Part shown: in pieces, positions 45,485 through 58,157 of the stretch
Layout of the letters: every line of letters begins with the position of its first letter
Numbering within the stretch: the stretch's first letter is position 1
Assembly (NCBI GenBank): GCA_036924085.1
Contig: JAVGWX010000011.1
Span: 36,825,710 to 36,889,709, forward strand
DNA length: 64,000 nt
Direction of reading: 5' to 3'
Source: Ariolimax columbianus
Lineage: Eukaryota; Mollusca; Gastropoda; Stylommatophora; Arionidae
Translations under genes and position numbers: made by a program
Notes under the pieces: model-generated
What the model was told of the DNA's origin: nothing
The model's database searches: none
What the model saw: only the letters and a program-made list of their open reading frames with translations

Positions 45485-45790
45485 CAGATTCTATCTATCC
45501 ATCCATCCATCCATCCATCCATCCACCCATCCATCTATTCATCCTGTCTATGCATTCTATCCTATCTATCCATCCATCTATCCATCCATCTAGCAATCAT
45601 ATCTATCTATCTTATATTATCTTATCCTATCCTATCCTATCCTTTCCTATCCTATCCTATCCTATCATATCCCATCCCATCCCACCCCATCCTATTTATT
45701 TTATCTATTCTATTTTATCTTTTCTATTTTATCTATTCTATTTTATTTTATCTGTTTTATTCTATATATTCCATCATCCTGCCTACCAGC
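45485..45790. repeat. ATCC, CTATC and TTTTATC microsatellites
   Basis: (CATC)n passes into (CTATC)n, then (CCATC)n and TTTTATCTATTC units. Pyrimidine-rich on the plus strand. Confidence 0.95.
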
Positions 45791-45794
45791 CTAC

Positions 45795-46100
45795 CTATTT
45801 ATGTTCTTTGCGAGCCAAATACGGCACATAAGGGAGAAACAAATGATCCCCAGTTGGAACGGTGTGACGCCATTGTTTTTAGATCTTGTATGGTGCTGAG
45901 GCCCATAGTTGAGCCCTCTCGGATGATTGTTCTTCTTAGTGTTTCCTTGAGTCTCTCGTTTTCCGAACCCCCCTTGGTGTCCATTCGAGTGCTTGAAATG
46001 GAATCCGATTGTTGTTCATTCTAAGGACATGTCCGATGTATGTCCATCATATTTTCCGGATGAAGATCGACAAGTATAGTTGTTATGATCTGGTCCCAGC
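45795..46100 (-). pseudogene. LINE C-terminal fragment
   Basis: The minus strand reads MDTKGGSENERLKETLRRTI (45925-45984), then WGSFVSPLCAVFGSQRT. This is the W-x-P-x-G-x-R ... W-R-x-T ... W-x-x-x-V-x-A-L-C tail of RTE-like elements. Confidence 0.72.
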
Positions 46101-46194
46101 ATATATACAATAATTTTCTTAAAACATTTATTTTCAAAGACATTTAGTTTATTTTCCATTACTTGTGTTGTCTTATCCACACAAAGTTCCGTTC

Positions 46195-46490
46195 ATCAAT
46201 TCCTGATGTCAGATCTTATCGTGGCGCAGACATTGTGTGACCACAATCTTTGCTTAGCCAAATTCAAAATTAAACTGAAAAAGCTTTAGCAGCTGAAAAG
46301 CAAGAAGAAAATTGATGTACAGAAACTGTTATTAACAGAAATCCGAACAGAATACAATACCAAGATACAACAGCATATTGAGTCACTACCAGCATTAACT
46401 GATAGAGATTGAAACTCCAAAATCAGAATAGAAAAATACCAGGATATAGTAGTACAATTTAGACAAGAGGAACAATAAACAACAGAAGAG
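46195..46490 (+). pseudogene. LINE endonuclease fragment, C-terminal part
   Basis: Reads DVRSYRGADIVCDHNLCLAK (46207-46265), KIKLKKL, then KKKIDVQKLL and an EYNTKIQQHIESL linker. It holds the R-x-R-G-A-D-x-x-S-D-H-x-L endonuclease end with C in place of S. Together with 45310-45480 it appears to be one element split by other sequence. Confidence 0.78.
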
Positions 46491-46639
46491 ATAGGCTGTT
46501 TGTGGAAAAAAAACACTTTCCCCAAACAGATCCAAGAAGAGTGTACACATGGGAAGTCAAAGAGATTAAGTAAAAAATAGGACTTACTTTATTAGGATAG
46601 GAGAACGATTCAAAGATGGCGTCACTTTGACATAAATTC

Positions 46640-46975
46640 CAAATCACAATCCTCTAGTAAAGGAAACAGCCCTACGGTTTCTAACAACTGAAGGATATCG
46701 ACCAGTTGACATTCATCGCAGAATGCAAGCAGTGTATGGTGGCAAAAGTGTGTTGAAGACAACAGTGAAGAACTGGACAACGGTGTTTAAAGAAGGATGT
46801 GAGTTAACGAAATATGTTTCAAGACAAGGTCAGGTGCATATTGTTGTGTCAGAAGATGCCATCGACAAAATTGATGCAGCAATTTAGGTGGACCGTCGCC
46901 GGAGCTTACGGTCGCTAGTAGAGGAAGTCGCTGTGTCGCTGGGGACAGTTCAAATCGTGGTTAGCAAGAACTTGT
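46640..46975 (+). pseudogene. Mariner-like transposase, N-terminal fragment
   Basis: Reads ALRFLTTEGYRPVDIHRRMQ, AVYGGKSVLKTTVKNW (46667-46770), then SRQGQVHIVVSEDAIDKIDA, a stop, and SLRSLVEEVAVSLGTVQIVV. This is the two helix-turn-helix regions of a mariner-like transposase. The catalytic domain is missing. Different subfamily from the 3.6 kb copy. Confidence 0.82.
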
Positions 46976-46984
46976 ATCCATTGC

Positions 46985-47190
46985 ATCTGTATAGTATTGC
47001 TTTTTGAGGGATACTATCTGGTGTTTGTCGCGTCACATGGCCGAACCATTTGGTTTGCTGTCTCTTGATAAAGTCTAGCACTTGTGTTGTGCCTAAACTT
47101 GTCTCCTAATATGTTTGTTTCTGATTGTATCTAGCAAAACATCTTTGTGAAACAGATGTTTGTAGAATCGAGCTCATCCTAAGCATACGG
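46985..47190 (-). pseudogene. LINE C-terminal scrap
   Basis: The minus strand reads VLDFIKRQQTKWFGHVTRQT, then PDSIPQKAI (46995-47080), a K-W-F-G-H-V block typical of RTE-like C-termini. Confidence 0.7.
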
Positions 47191-47489
47191 TGTAGATTCT
47201 GTTAAAGCTGTCAATTAGCTGTAAGGCAAACCTCTGTGGGGACTACACTTGACGGAACCTACACATACTCGTCCATTTCTGACGTCATTCGAGAGCTATT
47301 TGAGAAGTTAAACATCCAGCCCCGTAGCTATGACAACAGGGATTGGAGCCACGTGACACCTATGTGAAAATAATCTCTTATGAAGTGACTATAAAGTCAT
47401 GCAGTGGCATGCGCCTGTAATATGACGTATGCGTACAGCAGACAGTAAAATGACGGACTACGTGGAAATAATGTCCTAGTGACGTTCTG
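47191..47489. other. Unclassified short stretch
   Basis: No gene or repeat is recognised. Confidence 0.3.
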
Positions 47490-47875
47490 TGATTGAATTC
47501 GTGACGGAGGAACGTTGTGTACTCATCGATACGGTTGTAGAACGACCTTGGGGGAATCCAGACTGTTTTGGGCGACGTTTTGTGCTCAATAAAAGCTATA
47601 GTCTAGCCAGTAGCACCCGAGCAAACACCTTCCCCGGTACCGAGAGTAATGTTATAGGCCTGTAACTACTGCAGTCTTTGCGACTCCCCTTGCCATTGTA
47701 CAGGAAACGACGATTCCTTCTCCCCAGTCGGCCGGCACGTGTCCCGTCCTCCATACTTGCATAAATAAATGATGGAGGGCAAAGCTGAGGGAATCAGGTC
47801 GATGGCGTGTTCCAACAGCTCCGGTCCGGGCCTTCCGCTGGTCTATCTCCGGGTTTCCGAATAACAGCAAGGACC
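47490..47875 (-). pseudogene. LINE RT finger-palm fragment
   Basis: The minus strand reads ALHHLFMQVWRTGHVPADWG (47725-47785), EGIVVS, DCSSYRPITLLSVPGKVFAR (47610-47670), VLLARL and PKQSGFPQGRSTTVSMSTQR (47515-47580). This is the N-terminal half of an RT domain; the catalytic boxes are not present. It borders the 12-bp array. Confidence 0.85.
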
Positions 47876-47898
47876 AGCTATAGAATGGGGGTCGATAT

Positions 47899-49205
47899 TG
47901 ATACTACACAAGATACTACACAAGATACTACACAAGATGCAACACAAGATACAACACAAGATACTACATAAGATAACAACTACACAAGAAACTACACAAG
48001 ATACAACACAAGATACTACAAAAGATACTACACAAGATACTACACAGGATACTACACAAGATACTACAAAAGATACTACACACGATACTACACAAGATAC
48101 AACGCAAGATACAACGCAAGATACAACGCAAGAAACTACACAAGATACTACACAAGATACTACACAAGATACAACGCAAGATACTACGCAAGATACTACA
48201 CAAGATACAACGCAAGATACTGCACAAGATACTACACAATATACTACACAAGATACTACACAAGATACTACACAAGATACTACACAAGATACAACACAAG
48301 ATAGAACACAAGACACAATGCAAGATATAACACAAGATACAACACAAGATACAACACAAGATACTACACAAGATAACTACACAAGATACTACACAAGATA
48401 CAACACAAGATACAATACAAGATACAACACAAGATACTACATAAGATAACAACTACACAAGAAACTACACAAGATACAACACAAGATACTACAAAAGATA
48501 CTACACAAGATACTACACAGGATACTACACAAGATACTACACAAGATACTACAAAAGATACTACACAAGATACTACACAAGATACAACGCAAGATACAAC
48601 GCAAGATACAACGCAAGAAACTACACAAGATACTACACAAGATACTACACAAGATACAACGCAAGATACTACGCAAGATACTACACAAGATACAACGCAA
48701 GATACTGCACAAGATACTGCACAAGATACTACACAATATACTACACAAGATACTACACAAGATACAACACAAGATAGAACACAAGACACAATGCAAGATA
48801 TAACACAAGATACAACACAAGATACTACACAAGATAACTACACAAGATACTACACAAGATACAACACAAGATACAATACAAGATACAACACAAGATACTA
48901 CACAAGATAACTACACAAGATACAACACAAGATACTACACAAGATACTACACAAATACAACACAAGATACAACACAAGATACTACACAAGATAACTACAA
49001 AAGATACAACACAAGATACAACACAAGATACAACACAAGATACAACACAAGATACTACACAATATAACAACACAAGATAGAACACAAGGTACAACGCAAG
49101 ATACTACGCAAGATACTACGTAAGATATCACACAATGATACTATACTAAATACTACACAATATACTACACAGTGATACTATACAAAATACTACACACTAC
49201 ACAAG
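47899..49205. repeat. 12-bp minisatellite, about 108 copies
   Basis: Monomer ACTACACAAGAT with AACACAAGAT, AACGCAAGAT and AAAAGAT variants. A block starting ATACTACATAAGATAACAAC at 47961 recurs at about 48434, so a segment of about 473 bp has been duplicated. Open frames of up to 183 codons on both strands (TTQD and VVSC repeats) are products of the 12-bp period. Confidence 0.96.
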
Positions 49206-49289
49206 TCGTTACTCAGCTGCAAAAGTCTCCCACCGACCTGAAGACACAAACGGACCTAAGACGCCTAAGCAAACGTTTGTATTATTATT

Positions 49290-49645
49290 AAATATATGTT
49301 GTTGTTGTTGTTGTTTGCAATGCCCATAATGAGTAGGTTACTCTTTTGTGCGCCCTGTAAAGTGCGTTAAGTGGCGGGTTGTAGCTTTCCTCACATCCCG
49401 AGCGAGCTGATGAAGGTTGCCCGGAGTCCTCCAGGCGATTGTGCTATGCATGGCTTCATCTGCGTCCCACTCACTACTACGGGAATCACGTCGATCCCAC
49501 ACCTTGTTAGCCAGGCTACCATCAAAACAGCCCATTACCAGGCAGGCCTACAAGGGAGCCGAGGTGAGGGTCTTGGTCAGTATATTTTGCCTGACCCTGA
49601 CTAGCAAGTCTGATCAGTATATTTTGCCTGACCAGACGTTAGTCC
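49290..49645 (+). repeat. Dispersed repeat, copy 2 of 3, with (TTG)n head
   Basis: Begins TTGTTGTTGTTGTTGTTTGC, then AATGCCCATAATGAG, and ends with CAGTATATTTTGCCTGACC. It matches 50195-50515 in inverted orientation and 3185-3375 in part. The repeated (TTG)n end suggests a retroposed element, perhaps a SINE. Confidence 0.8.
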
Positions 49646-49791
49646 TTCTCACTCAGCAAATATATAACGAAATATATTTTAAATTGAAATCATGATCCAG
49701 TGTTCGAACAACTTTTTCATCTTGTGACTAAAATCTGTCAGTGGTAGATTATCTTTGCCCAACCATTCAAGGAATCATCTACATGCACTCT

Positions 49792-50027
<236 letters not shown>

Positions 50028-50194
50028 TGTTTTTTTTGTGGATTTTGTTTGTTTGTTTTGTTGTTGTTTTTTGTGTGGTCTTAGTCGACCTGTTCTACTA
50101 CATGGAAGGATGCTCTTGTGCAAGTCAGCAGGTCAAGGCTGCCACGTTGGGTTTAAGAGACGATGAGGCTAATGACTGGTCAGGCAAAACACAC

Positions 50195-50515
50195 CGATCA
50201 GACAATGTTAGCCCGGGTCAGGAGAAATATACTGGCCAAGACCGTCACCTGATCTCCTCGTTGGTCGTCCTGGAAACGGGCTGTTGTCGAGGACAACAGT
50301 CCAGCAAACATGAGGAGGTTCGACCTGATCACTGTAGTAGTGAGCGACACGCAAATAAAGCCAATAATAGCACAACTGCCTGGTGAACTCTGGTTCACCT
50401 TCATCAGCACTCTCGGGATGTGAGGAAAGCTACTGCAACTCGCCACTTAACATCCCATTTAGGGCGCACAAAAGAGTAAGCCATTGTGGGTATTCAGCAA
50501 CAACAACAACAACAG
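50195..50515 (-). repeat. Dispersed repeat, copy 3 of 3, inverted
   Basis: On the minus strand it starts GTTGTTGTTGTTGCTGAATA, CCCACAATGG, shares GTTAAGTGGCGAGTTG and CACATCCCGAGAGTGC, and ends CCAGTATATTTCTCCTGACC. Inverted with respect to 49290-49645. Confidence 0.8.
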
Positions 50516-51189
50516 CTTTTGGTTTAAAGGATATATTCATTTTTATGCTGGGACTAAAGTACATGGACATTTTCATGCCAGTGTTTAATTGAAGCTTCGG
50601 ACATTTGATCTCCAGCGTGTGTGATTATTAGCCAACATATCCGTCTGTTAGATTTGTTGTTGATTACCGGTCCATCAAATTATTTGGTAGAACAGATTAT
50701 TTTCTTTTCAGCTGTAACAGCATTACAAAACATATTACTTATTTATAAATTATATTTGGATTATAAATTACATTTGGAGTTTGAACATAATGCAATATTT
50801 GATGAACGTTGGATGTCCATTACTCTGTGAAAGATTATATGTCAATTTGTTCACGCAGGGTTAGTGCAGGAGAATTCCAGAGCTAGAGTTATCTGTTTTC
50901 GCCACACCCTGAGCTTGAGTTATCTCTTATCCGCGAAAAAGCTAAGCTTGAGTTGGCCGCACAGACATTCCAATAATGCTGCCGTATTGATGGATGGAAA
51001 CGATCAATAAACTCCCATTAATCTCCAAGAAATCTCGATTCTCCGTTCAAACAACTTCTCTCAGCTTGTAACTCAGATCTATCAGTGGTAGGTTTTCTGA
51101 GCATAACCATTCGATGAATCATCTCGAGGCGATGTACTTTCAGGGATATTATTTGAATGATGATATAAACTGACATATAGGCCATAATT
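50516..51189. other. AT-rich stretch, no feature recognised
   Basis: Two short plus-strand frames (50383-50592 and 50621-50830) show no motif. Confidence 0.3.
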
Positions 51190-51214
51190 AAGTTTTCATG
51201 TGTTGAATTGGACA

Positions 51215-51410
51215 AAAAAATCGCAGAAACAGGAGAGAGAGAAAGAGAGAGAGAGACAAAGGGACACAAACAGAGAGAGACAGAGAGAGAAAAATAGAAG
51301 AAAGAAAAATAGAGAGGCACAGAGAGAGAAAGAGAGAGGAAGAGAGAGATAGGCAGAGATACAGAAAGAGATAGATAGAGAGAGATAGAGAGAGATACAT
51401 TGATAAAAGG
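51215..51410. repeat. GAGA-rich tract
   Basis: Imperfect (GA)n and GAGAGAGAA blocks on the plus strand, a homopurine stretch with scattered breaks. Confidence 0.9.
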
Positions 51411-51552
51411 AAGTGACCGAGAAAGAGGAGCGTCATAAAGAGGCAGAGGGGGGCACTGGTTATATTGAGAAAGGGTAACAAAGAGAACGTGACACAGGCA
51501 AAGAGTAACCGAAAGGAGAATGAAATTAAGTGTGACAGAGCGAAAGCATGAA

Positions 51553-54500
51553 AATTATAGAGTGTGGCAATGATAGAGTGTGGCAATGATAGAGTGTGGC
51601 AATGATAGAGTGTGGCAATGATAGAGTGTGGCGTTGATAAAGTGTGGCGTTGATAAAGTGTGGCGTTGATAAAGTGTGGCAATGATAGAGTGTGGCGTTG
51701 ATAAAGTGTGACGTTGATAAAGTGTGGCGTTGATAGAGTGTGGCGTTGATAGAGTGTGGCGTTGATAAAGTGTGGCAATGATAGAGTGTGGCGTTGATAA
51801 AGTGTGGCGTTGATAAAGTGTGGCGTTGATAAAGTGTGGCGTTGATAAAGTGTGGCAATGATAGAGTGTGGCGTTGATAAAGTGTGGCGTTGATAAAGTG
51901 TGGCAACGATAAAGTGTGGCGTTGATAAAGTGGGGAATTAATAGAGTGTGAGATTGATAAAGTGTGAGATTGATAAAGTGTGGCATTGATAAAGTGGGGA
52001 ATTGATAAAGTGGGGAATTAATAAAGTGGGGAATTGATAAAGAGGGGAATTGATAGAGTGTAAGATTGATCAAGTGGGGAATTGATAAAGTGAGGCATTG
52101 ATAAAGTGAGGCATTGATAAAGTGAGGCATTGATAAAGTGAGGCATTGATAAAGTGAGGCATTGATAAAGTGGGGAATTGATAAAGTGGGGAATTGATAG
52201 AGTGTGAGATTGATAAAGTGTGGCATTGATAAAGTGTGGCATTGATAAAGTGGGGAATTGATAAAGTGGGGAATTGATAAAGTGGGGAATTGATAAAGAG
52301 GGGAATTGATAAAGTGGGGAATTGATAGAGTGTAAGATTGATAAAGTGGGGAATTGATAAAGTGAGGCATTGATAAAGTGTGGCGTTGATAAAGAGGGGA
52401 ATTGATAGAGTGTAAGATTGATAAAGTGGGGAATTGATAAAGTGAGGCATAGATAAAGTGAGGCATTGATAAAGTGAGGCATTGATAAAGTGAGGCTTTG
52501 ATAAAGTGAGGCATTGATAAAGTGAGGCATTGATAAAGTGGGGAATTGATAAAGTGAGGCATTGATAAAGTGAGGCATTGATAAAGTGGGGAATTGATAA
52601 AGTGAGGCATTGATAAAGTGAGGCATTGATAAAGTTGGGAATTGATAAAGTGGGGAATTTATAGAGTGTGAGATTGATAAAGTGTGACATTGATAAAGTG
52701 GGGCATTGATAAAGTGTGAGATTGATAAAGTGGGGAATTAATAAGAGTGTGGCATTGATAAAGTGTGAGATTGATAAAGTGTGAGATTGATAAAGTGGGG
52801 AATTAATAAGAGTGTGGCATTGATAAAGTGTGAGATTGATAAAGTGGGGAATTAATAGAGTGTGAGATTGATAAAGTTTGAGATTAATAAAGTGTGAGAT
52901 TGATAAAGTGTGAGATTGATAAAGTGTGAGATTGATAAAGTGTGAGATTGATAAAGTGTGGCATTGATAAAATGTGGCATTGATAAAGTGTGAGATTGAT
53001 AAAGTGTGAGATTGATAAAGTGTGGCATTGATAAAATGGGGAATTAATAGAGTGTGAGATTGATAAAGTGTGGCATTGATAAAGTGTGGCATTGATAAAG
53101 TGGGGAATTAATAGAGTGTGAGATTGATAAAGTGGGGAATTAATAGAGTGTGAGATTGATAAAGTGTGAGATTGATAAAGTGTGAGATTGATAAAGTGTG
53201 AGATTGATAAAGTGAGAGATTGATAAAGTGGGGAATTAATAGAGTGTGAGATTGATAAAGTTTGAGATTAATAAAGTGTGAGATTGATAAAGTGGGGAAT
53301 TAATAGAGTGTGAGATTGATAAAGTGGGGAATTAATAGAGTGTGAGATTGATAAAGTGTGAGATTGATAAAGTGTGAGATTGATAAAGTGTGAGATTGAT
53401 AAAGTGTGGCATTGATAAAATGTGGCATTGATAAAGTGTGAGATTGATAAAGTGTGAGATTGATAAAGTGTGGCATTGATAAAGTGTGGCATTGATAAAG
53501 TGGGGAATTAATAGAGTGTGAGATTGATAAAGTGGGGAATTAATAGAGTGTGGCATTGATAAAGTGTGAGATTGATAAAGTGGGGAATTAATAGAGTGTG
53601 AGATTGATAAAGTGTGGCATTGATAAAGTGTGGCATTGATAAAGTGTGGCATTGATAAAATGGGGAATTAATAGAGTGTGAGATTGATAAAGTGTGGCAT
53701 TGATAAAGTGTGGCATTGATAAAGTGGGGAATTAATAGAGTGTGAGATTGATAAAGTGGGGAATTAATAGAGTGTGGCATTGATAAAGTGTGAGATTGAT
53801 AAAGTGGGGAATTAATAGAGTGTGAGATTGATAAAGTGAGAGATTGATAAAGTGGGGAATTAATAGAGTGAGAGATTGATAAAGTGGGGAATTAATAGAG
53901 TGAGAGATTGATAAAGTGGGGAATTAATAGAGTGAGAGATGTATAAAGTGGGGAATTAATAGAGTGAGATATTGATAAAGTGGGGAATTAATAGAGTGTG
54001 AGATTGATAAAGTGTGAGATTGATAAAGTGTGGCATTGATAACGTGTGGCATTGATAAAATGGGGAATTAATAGAGTGTGATATTGATAAATTGGGGAAT
54101 TAATAGAGTGTTAGATTGATAAAGTGTGGCATTGATAAAGTGGGGAATTAATAGAGTGTGAGATTAATAAAGTGTGAGATTGATAAAGTGTGGCATTGAT
54201 AAAGTCTGGAATTAATAGAGTGTGACATTGATAAAGTGTGAGATTGATAAAGTGGGGAATTAATAGATTGTGAGATTAATAAAGTGTAAGATTGATAAAG
54301 TGGGGAATTAATAGAGTGTGAGATTGATAAAGTGTGGCATTGATAAAGTGTGGCATTGATGAAGTGGGGAGTTAATAGAGTGTGAGATTGATAAAGTGGG
54401 GAATTAATAGAGTGTGAGATTGATAAAGTGTAAGATTGATAAAGTGGGGAATTAATAGATTGTGAGATTAATAAAGTGTAAGATTGATAAAGTGGGAAAT

Positions 54501-54925
54501 TAATAGAGTGTGAGATTGATAAAGTGTGGCATTGATAAAGTGTGGTATTGATGAAGTGGGGAGTTAATAGAGTGTGAGATTGATAAAGTGGGGAATTAAT
54601 AGAGTGTGAGATTGATAAAGTGTGAGATTGATAAAGGTGGGCATTGATAAAGTGGGGAATTAATAGAGTGTGAAATTGATAAAGTGTGAGATTGATAAAG
54701 TGGGAAATTAATAGAGTGTGAGATTGATAAAGTGTGGCATTGATAAAGTGGGGAATTAATAGAGTGTGAGATTGATAAAGTGGGGAATTAATAGTGTGTG
54801 AGATTGATAAAGTGTGAGATTGATAAAGTGGGGAATTAATAGAGTGTGAGATTGATAAAGTGTGAGGTTAATAAAGTGGGGCATTAATAAAGTGGGGAAT
54901 TAATAGAGTGTGAGATTGATAAAGT
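51553..54925. repeat. 16-bp satellite, about 210 copies
   Basis: Core TTGATAAAGTG with variable ends. The left part (51553-51915) uses GTTGATAAAGTGTGGC and AATGATAGAGTGTGGC. The middle (52070-52640) uses GTGAGGCA and GTGGGGAA forms. The right part uses GAGATTGATAAAGTGT alternating with GGAATTAATAGAGTGT, often as longer composite units. Minus-strand frames up to 351 codons (HFINATLYQ) are the satellite read in its 48-bp cycle. Confidence 0.97.
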
Positions 54926-55560
54926 GTGAGAAAGAGAAAGTGTGAGAAAGAGAAAGACTGGGATTGAGAAAAAGTTGCATTTAGGAAGAGGGGAAGAGGT
55001 ACCATCAAAATGTGACAGAAAAAGTGACATTGAGAAAAGAGTAGTAGAGAGAAACGTATATTTAGGAAAAGTGACATATAGGAAGAGTGATATATAGGAA
55101 CATTTAGGAAGAGTGACATAAAGGAAGATTGACATTTAGGAAGAGTTGCTGGGGAGAAAGAAAACGTACCATCAAAATGGGACACAGAAAGTGACATTGA
55201 GAAAGAGTGACATGTGGAAAGTGACAGGACAAAAGTAACAGAAAAAATGTAGTTGAAAAGAACGGACATTAAGAAAGTGTAAGAAAGATCACAGAGGAAT
55301 AACAGAAGGGATGTAATGTTACGAAAATGTACCACAAATTAAATTGATGGGAGGGAAATGACGATACGAGAGAAAGAGAGAGAGGGAAACAGAGACATTA
55401 AGAAGCACTGACACAGATTAGGAACAATGAGAAAAAGATCGAGAGACAGCGGTAGAGTGAGAGAGATGGAAGTGAGTGTGAGAGAAAGAGAGACAGAAAG
55501 AGAGAGAGAAGATGACATTGAAAAACTGTGATAAAGATAAGCTATATCGCAAGTCACATG
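54926..55560. repeat. Degenerate purine-rich region
   Basis: GTGAGAAAGAGAAA, GAAGAGTGACAT and GAGAGACAG motifs without a fixed period. It looks like a worn continuation of the satellite. No gene is visible. Confidence 0.7.
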
Positions 55561-55576
55561 CAAAGATAATAACTAT

Positions 55577-55945
55577 CATACAGAACAACTGACACACAGA
55601 ACAACTGGCATACAGAACAACTGGCATACAAAATAACTGGCATACAGAACAACTGGCATACAAAATAACTGGCATACAGAACAACTGGCATACAAAATAA
55701 CTGGCATACAGAACAACTGGCATATATAACAACTAGCATACAGAACAACTGGCATACAGAACAACTGGCATACATAACAACTGGCATACAGAACAACTGG
55801 CATACAGAACAACTGGCACACAGAACAACTGGCATACAGAACAACTGGCATACAGAACAACTGGCACGCAGAACAACTGGCACACAGAAGAACTGGCATA
55901 CAGAACAACTGGCATACAGAACAACTGGCACACAGAACAACTGAG

Positions 55946-55950
<5 letters not shown>
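55577..55950. repeat. 16-bp satellite, about 23 copies
   Basis: Monomer CAGAACAACTGGCATA, with CACA and AAAATA variants. A (GA)n tract follows directly at 55949-56001. Confidence 0.96.
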
Positions 55951-56001
<51 letters not shown>

Positions 56002-56005
<4 letters not shown>

Positions 56006-57184
56006 TTGAATGAGTTTGCAGGTAGACGATTTAATTCAAAGATTTGTATAAAAACTTACGTGCGCTTATAGTCACTGAACTTCTGAAACAAGTACTAGGT
56101 GATGTGAGAGTTCAGGTAGACAATGAATGTACGGGGATGATTAACAAACAGTCCAGCTACAAAAGTCAACGCGCGCATACACGCAGAAGAGGGAGGCAAT
56201 ATAAGAAAATCGACGGGAATGAAAGTCGTTATCTCTCAAGGTTGATTGATCTGCTCTTTCCAATGTTGATTGATCTGCTCTGTCCAATGTTGATTGATTC
56301 GTTCAGTTAATCAGATCTTCAAACAATCATTTGTGCCGAGCAAGAAATAGATTTGGGCCTGTAACGCCTAGGGGCACAATAAATACGATTATTCGTTTCA
56401 TGTGTAACCTTACTTATGTCTACCCGGCTGAAAATAGGTACTTGACTTATTCATCATCATATGTCCTGTAAGCTGAAAGTTCATTGGAGCACCAGTGCTG
56501 CAGATTGTTGAATCAGCTCCTACCTCTCCACTCGGTTTTGTGCCAGGATATCGAATCTTCCGTATGGACGAGTTAACCTTAGTAGTATGATTGACATTAT
56601 TGACGGCTGGCACATTTCCGATTTTTCTTAATGCTTTCTGCTATAATAGAGTGTTTTTGACCGTTTTGCACTTGGCGAAACCCATCCCTCTCCAGGCAAC
56701 GTGTCCCTCCACATTGTGAATTTCTCTATGATCTCCGTCTACTCAAGCATGACGTCACAAGTTCAATCTGAAGGTTATGCCTTTCCGTATTCTTATTCCA
56801 GCCTCGTTTTCATCTTGGCGGTCGCTTGTAATCGCTTTTGTGTTTTTTGTGTTCAACTTTATCCTAAAATATGTCTATTGAAATACATCTCGGCGCTTTG
56901 ATGGGCAAAGTCTAATTGGAAAAACGCACATAACACATGCTATGCACGAGGAATCTGAAACACTGCAATCGTGATCTCAAAGAAGACAGAAAAACACATG
57001 ATTCAGGAGCGAAACAGATCAGCAGCCATATTGGCGCTCGACCCGGATGGACATTTGACTTATGTATGGTTGGGGAAGCCGACGAGGAATGGGACTTCCT
57101 CTGCGTTCCTCCTGAACAGGATGTTGTGCGCTAGTTCATAGTGATGCTGCAATTGCTGCGCCTTTCAGTCCGGCACATCCAATA
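56002..57184. other. Unclassified stretch
   Basis: A 24-bp unit (TTGATTGATCTGCTCTTTCC) is repeated at 56241-56300. Short frames at 56044, 56701 and 56937 lack motifs. Confidence 0.35.
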
Positions 57185-57480
57185 ATATGCTGCATAGCGC
57201 AGTGGAACATCACTCACTTTTCATGTCAACGGTTCAGGGTTCAACTCCTACTATCAGCAACTTCAGTCAACCTAGCTGTAAATTGGTACCAGATTTACAG
57301 TTAGGGAAAGAGAAGACAGCGAGGAAAGGAACAGGCCACCCCACCTTATAAGATCAGGCCTGGAACAGGCCACCCCACCTTATAAGATCAGGCCTAGTAT
57401 ACACCAGTCTCTAACACTTCATTCCTGACCAGCGGTTAAGGCTGTTGAAGGACTTCCTGTATATTTTACCCTACCTCTTA
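57185..57480 (+). mobile_element. tRNA-derived SINE with internal duplication
   Basis: TAGCGCAGTGG (A box) and GGTTCAACTCC (B box) are about 45 bases apart, followed by a body with AGCTGTAAATTGGTACCAGA, GACAGCGAGGAAAGGAACAG and CTAGTATACACCAGTCTCTA. The body resembles conserved-core SINEs seen widely in molluscs. A 34-bp part (AACAGGCCACCCCACCTTAT plus AAGATCAGGCCTGG) is tandemly doubled at 57330-57397. Confidence 0.72.
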
Positions 57481-58157
57481 TTTCAGCTTGTTGTTGTTTT
57501 TTTTTAAGGTACCGTATTTTCCTTCCAACTGCATCCATATTCTCTTGGCCAGACTATGCTAGTGCAGGCTAATTCCAGGACCGCCGCATAGAGGTGGAAT
57601 ATGGTCTTGACCCGTTCTGGTTCGCTGACCTTGATGCAAGAAGCAAGCGGTGAGTCGCTGGCTGCTGTTATGTTATTCACTGTGCTCCATCTTCAATCCC
57701 GAATCGAACTGGTAACAGCACCTCACAAAAATCTAAAATATACTATAACGAAGTATCTACCACTTCATTGCTGACGGCAGTGCATAGTAGGACAGTCCCC
57801 TTAAATGTGTACTTCGTGCAGACAGTTCATTGTCTGCTTGTTCGTATGTGTATCCTTGTGAACACCAAGTTCCAAACGTCACGGACAAATGTCAAGCTGA
57901 AGGCAGTCCCCATGACATACACGCCCTTGATAATGAAATGTCATCTACGCCATTGTACGAGATCAGCTTCGTTTGTGAGGTGAATTAACCGACTAACTTC
58001 CTGTTTACCTAGCCTTCTTTAACCTTATATATCAGGTATCCATTTACAGCTAGGTAGAATTTAAGTGATACTTAACCGCACAGCTTTTCCATACCTGACA
58101 AAGTGACCGAACCTTCGGGGAAAAAAAGTAAATTTACTTTCATGTAAGTCAGATAAA
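57481..58157. other. Unclassified stretch
   Basis: No gene or repeat family is recognised. Confidence 0.3.

Noticed and set aside
47898..48449. TTQD-repeat frame of 183 codons and VVSC-repeat frames on the other strand
   Set aside because: Products of the 12-bp period. Both strands are open at once.
51555..53092. Minus-strand open frames of 340 to 351 codons with HFINATLYQ repeats
   Set aside because: They are the 16-bp satellite translated; all overlapping frames stay open for the same reason, and no start context, domain or splice signal is present.
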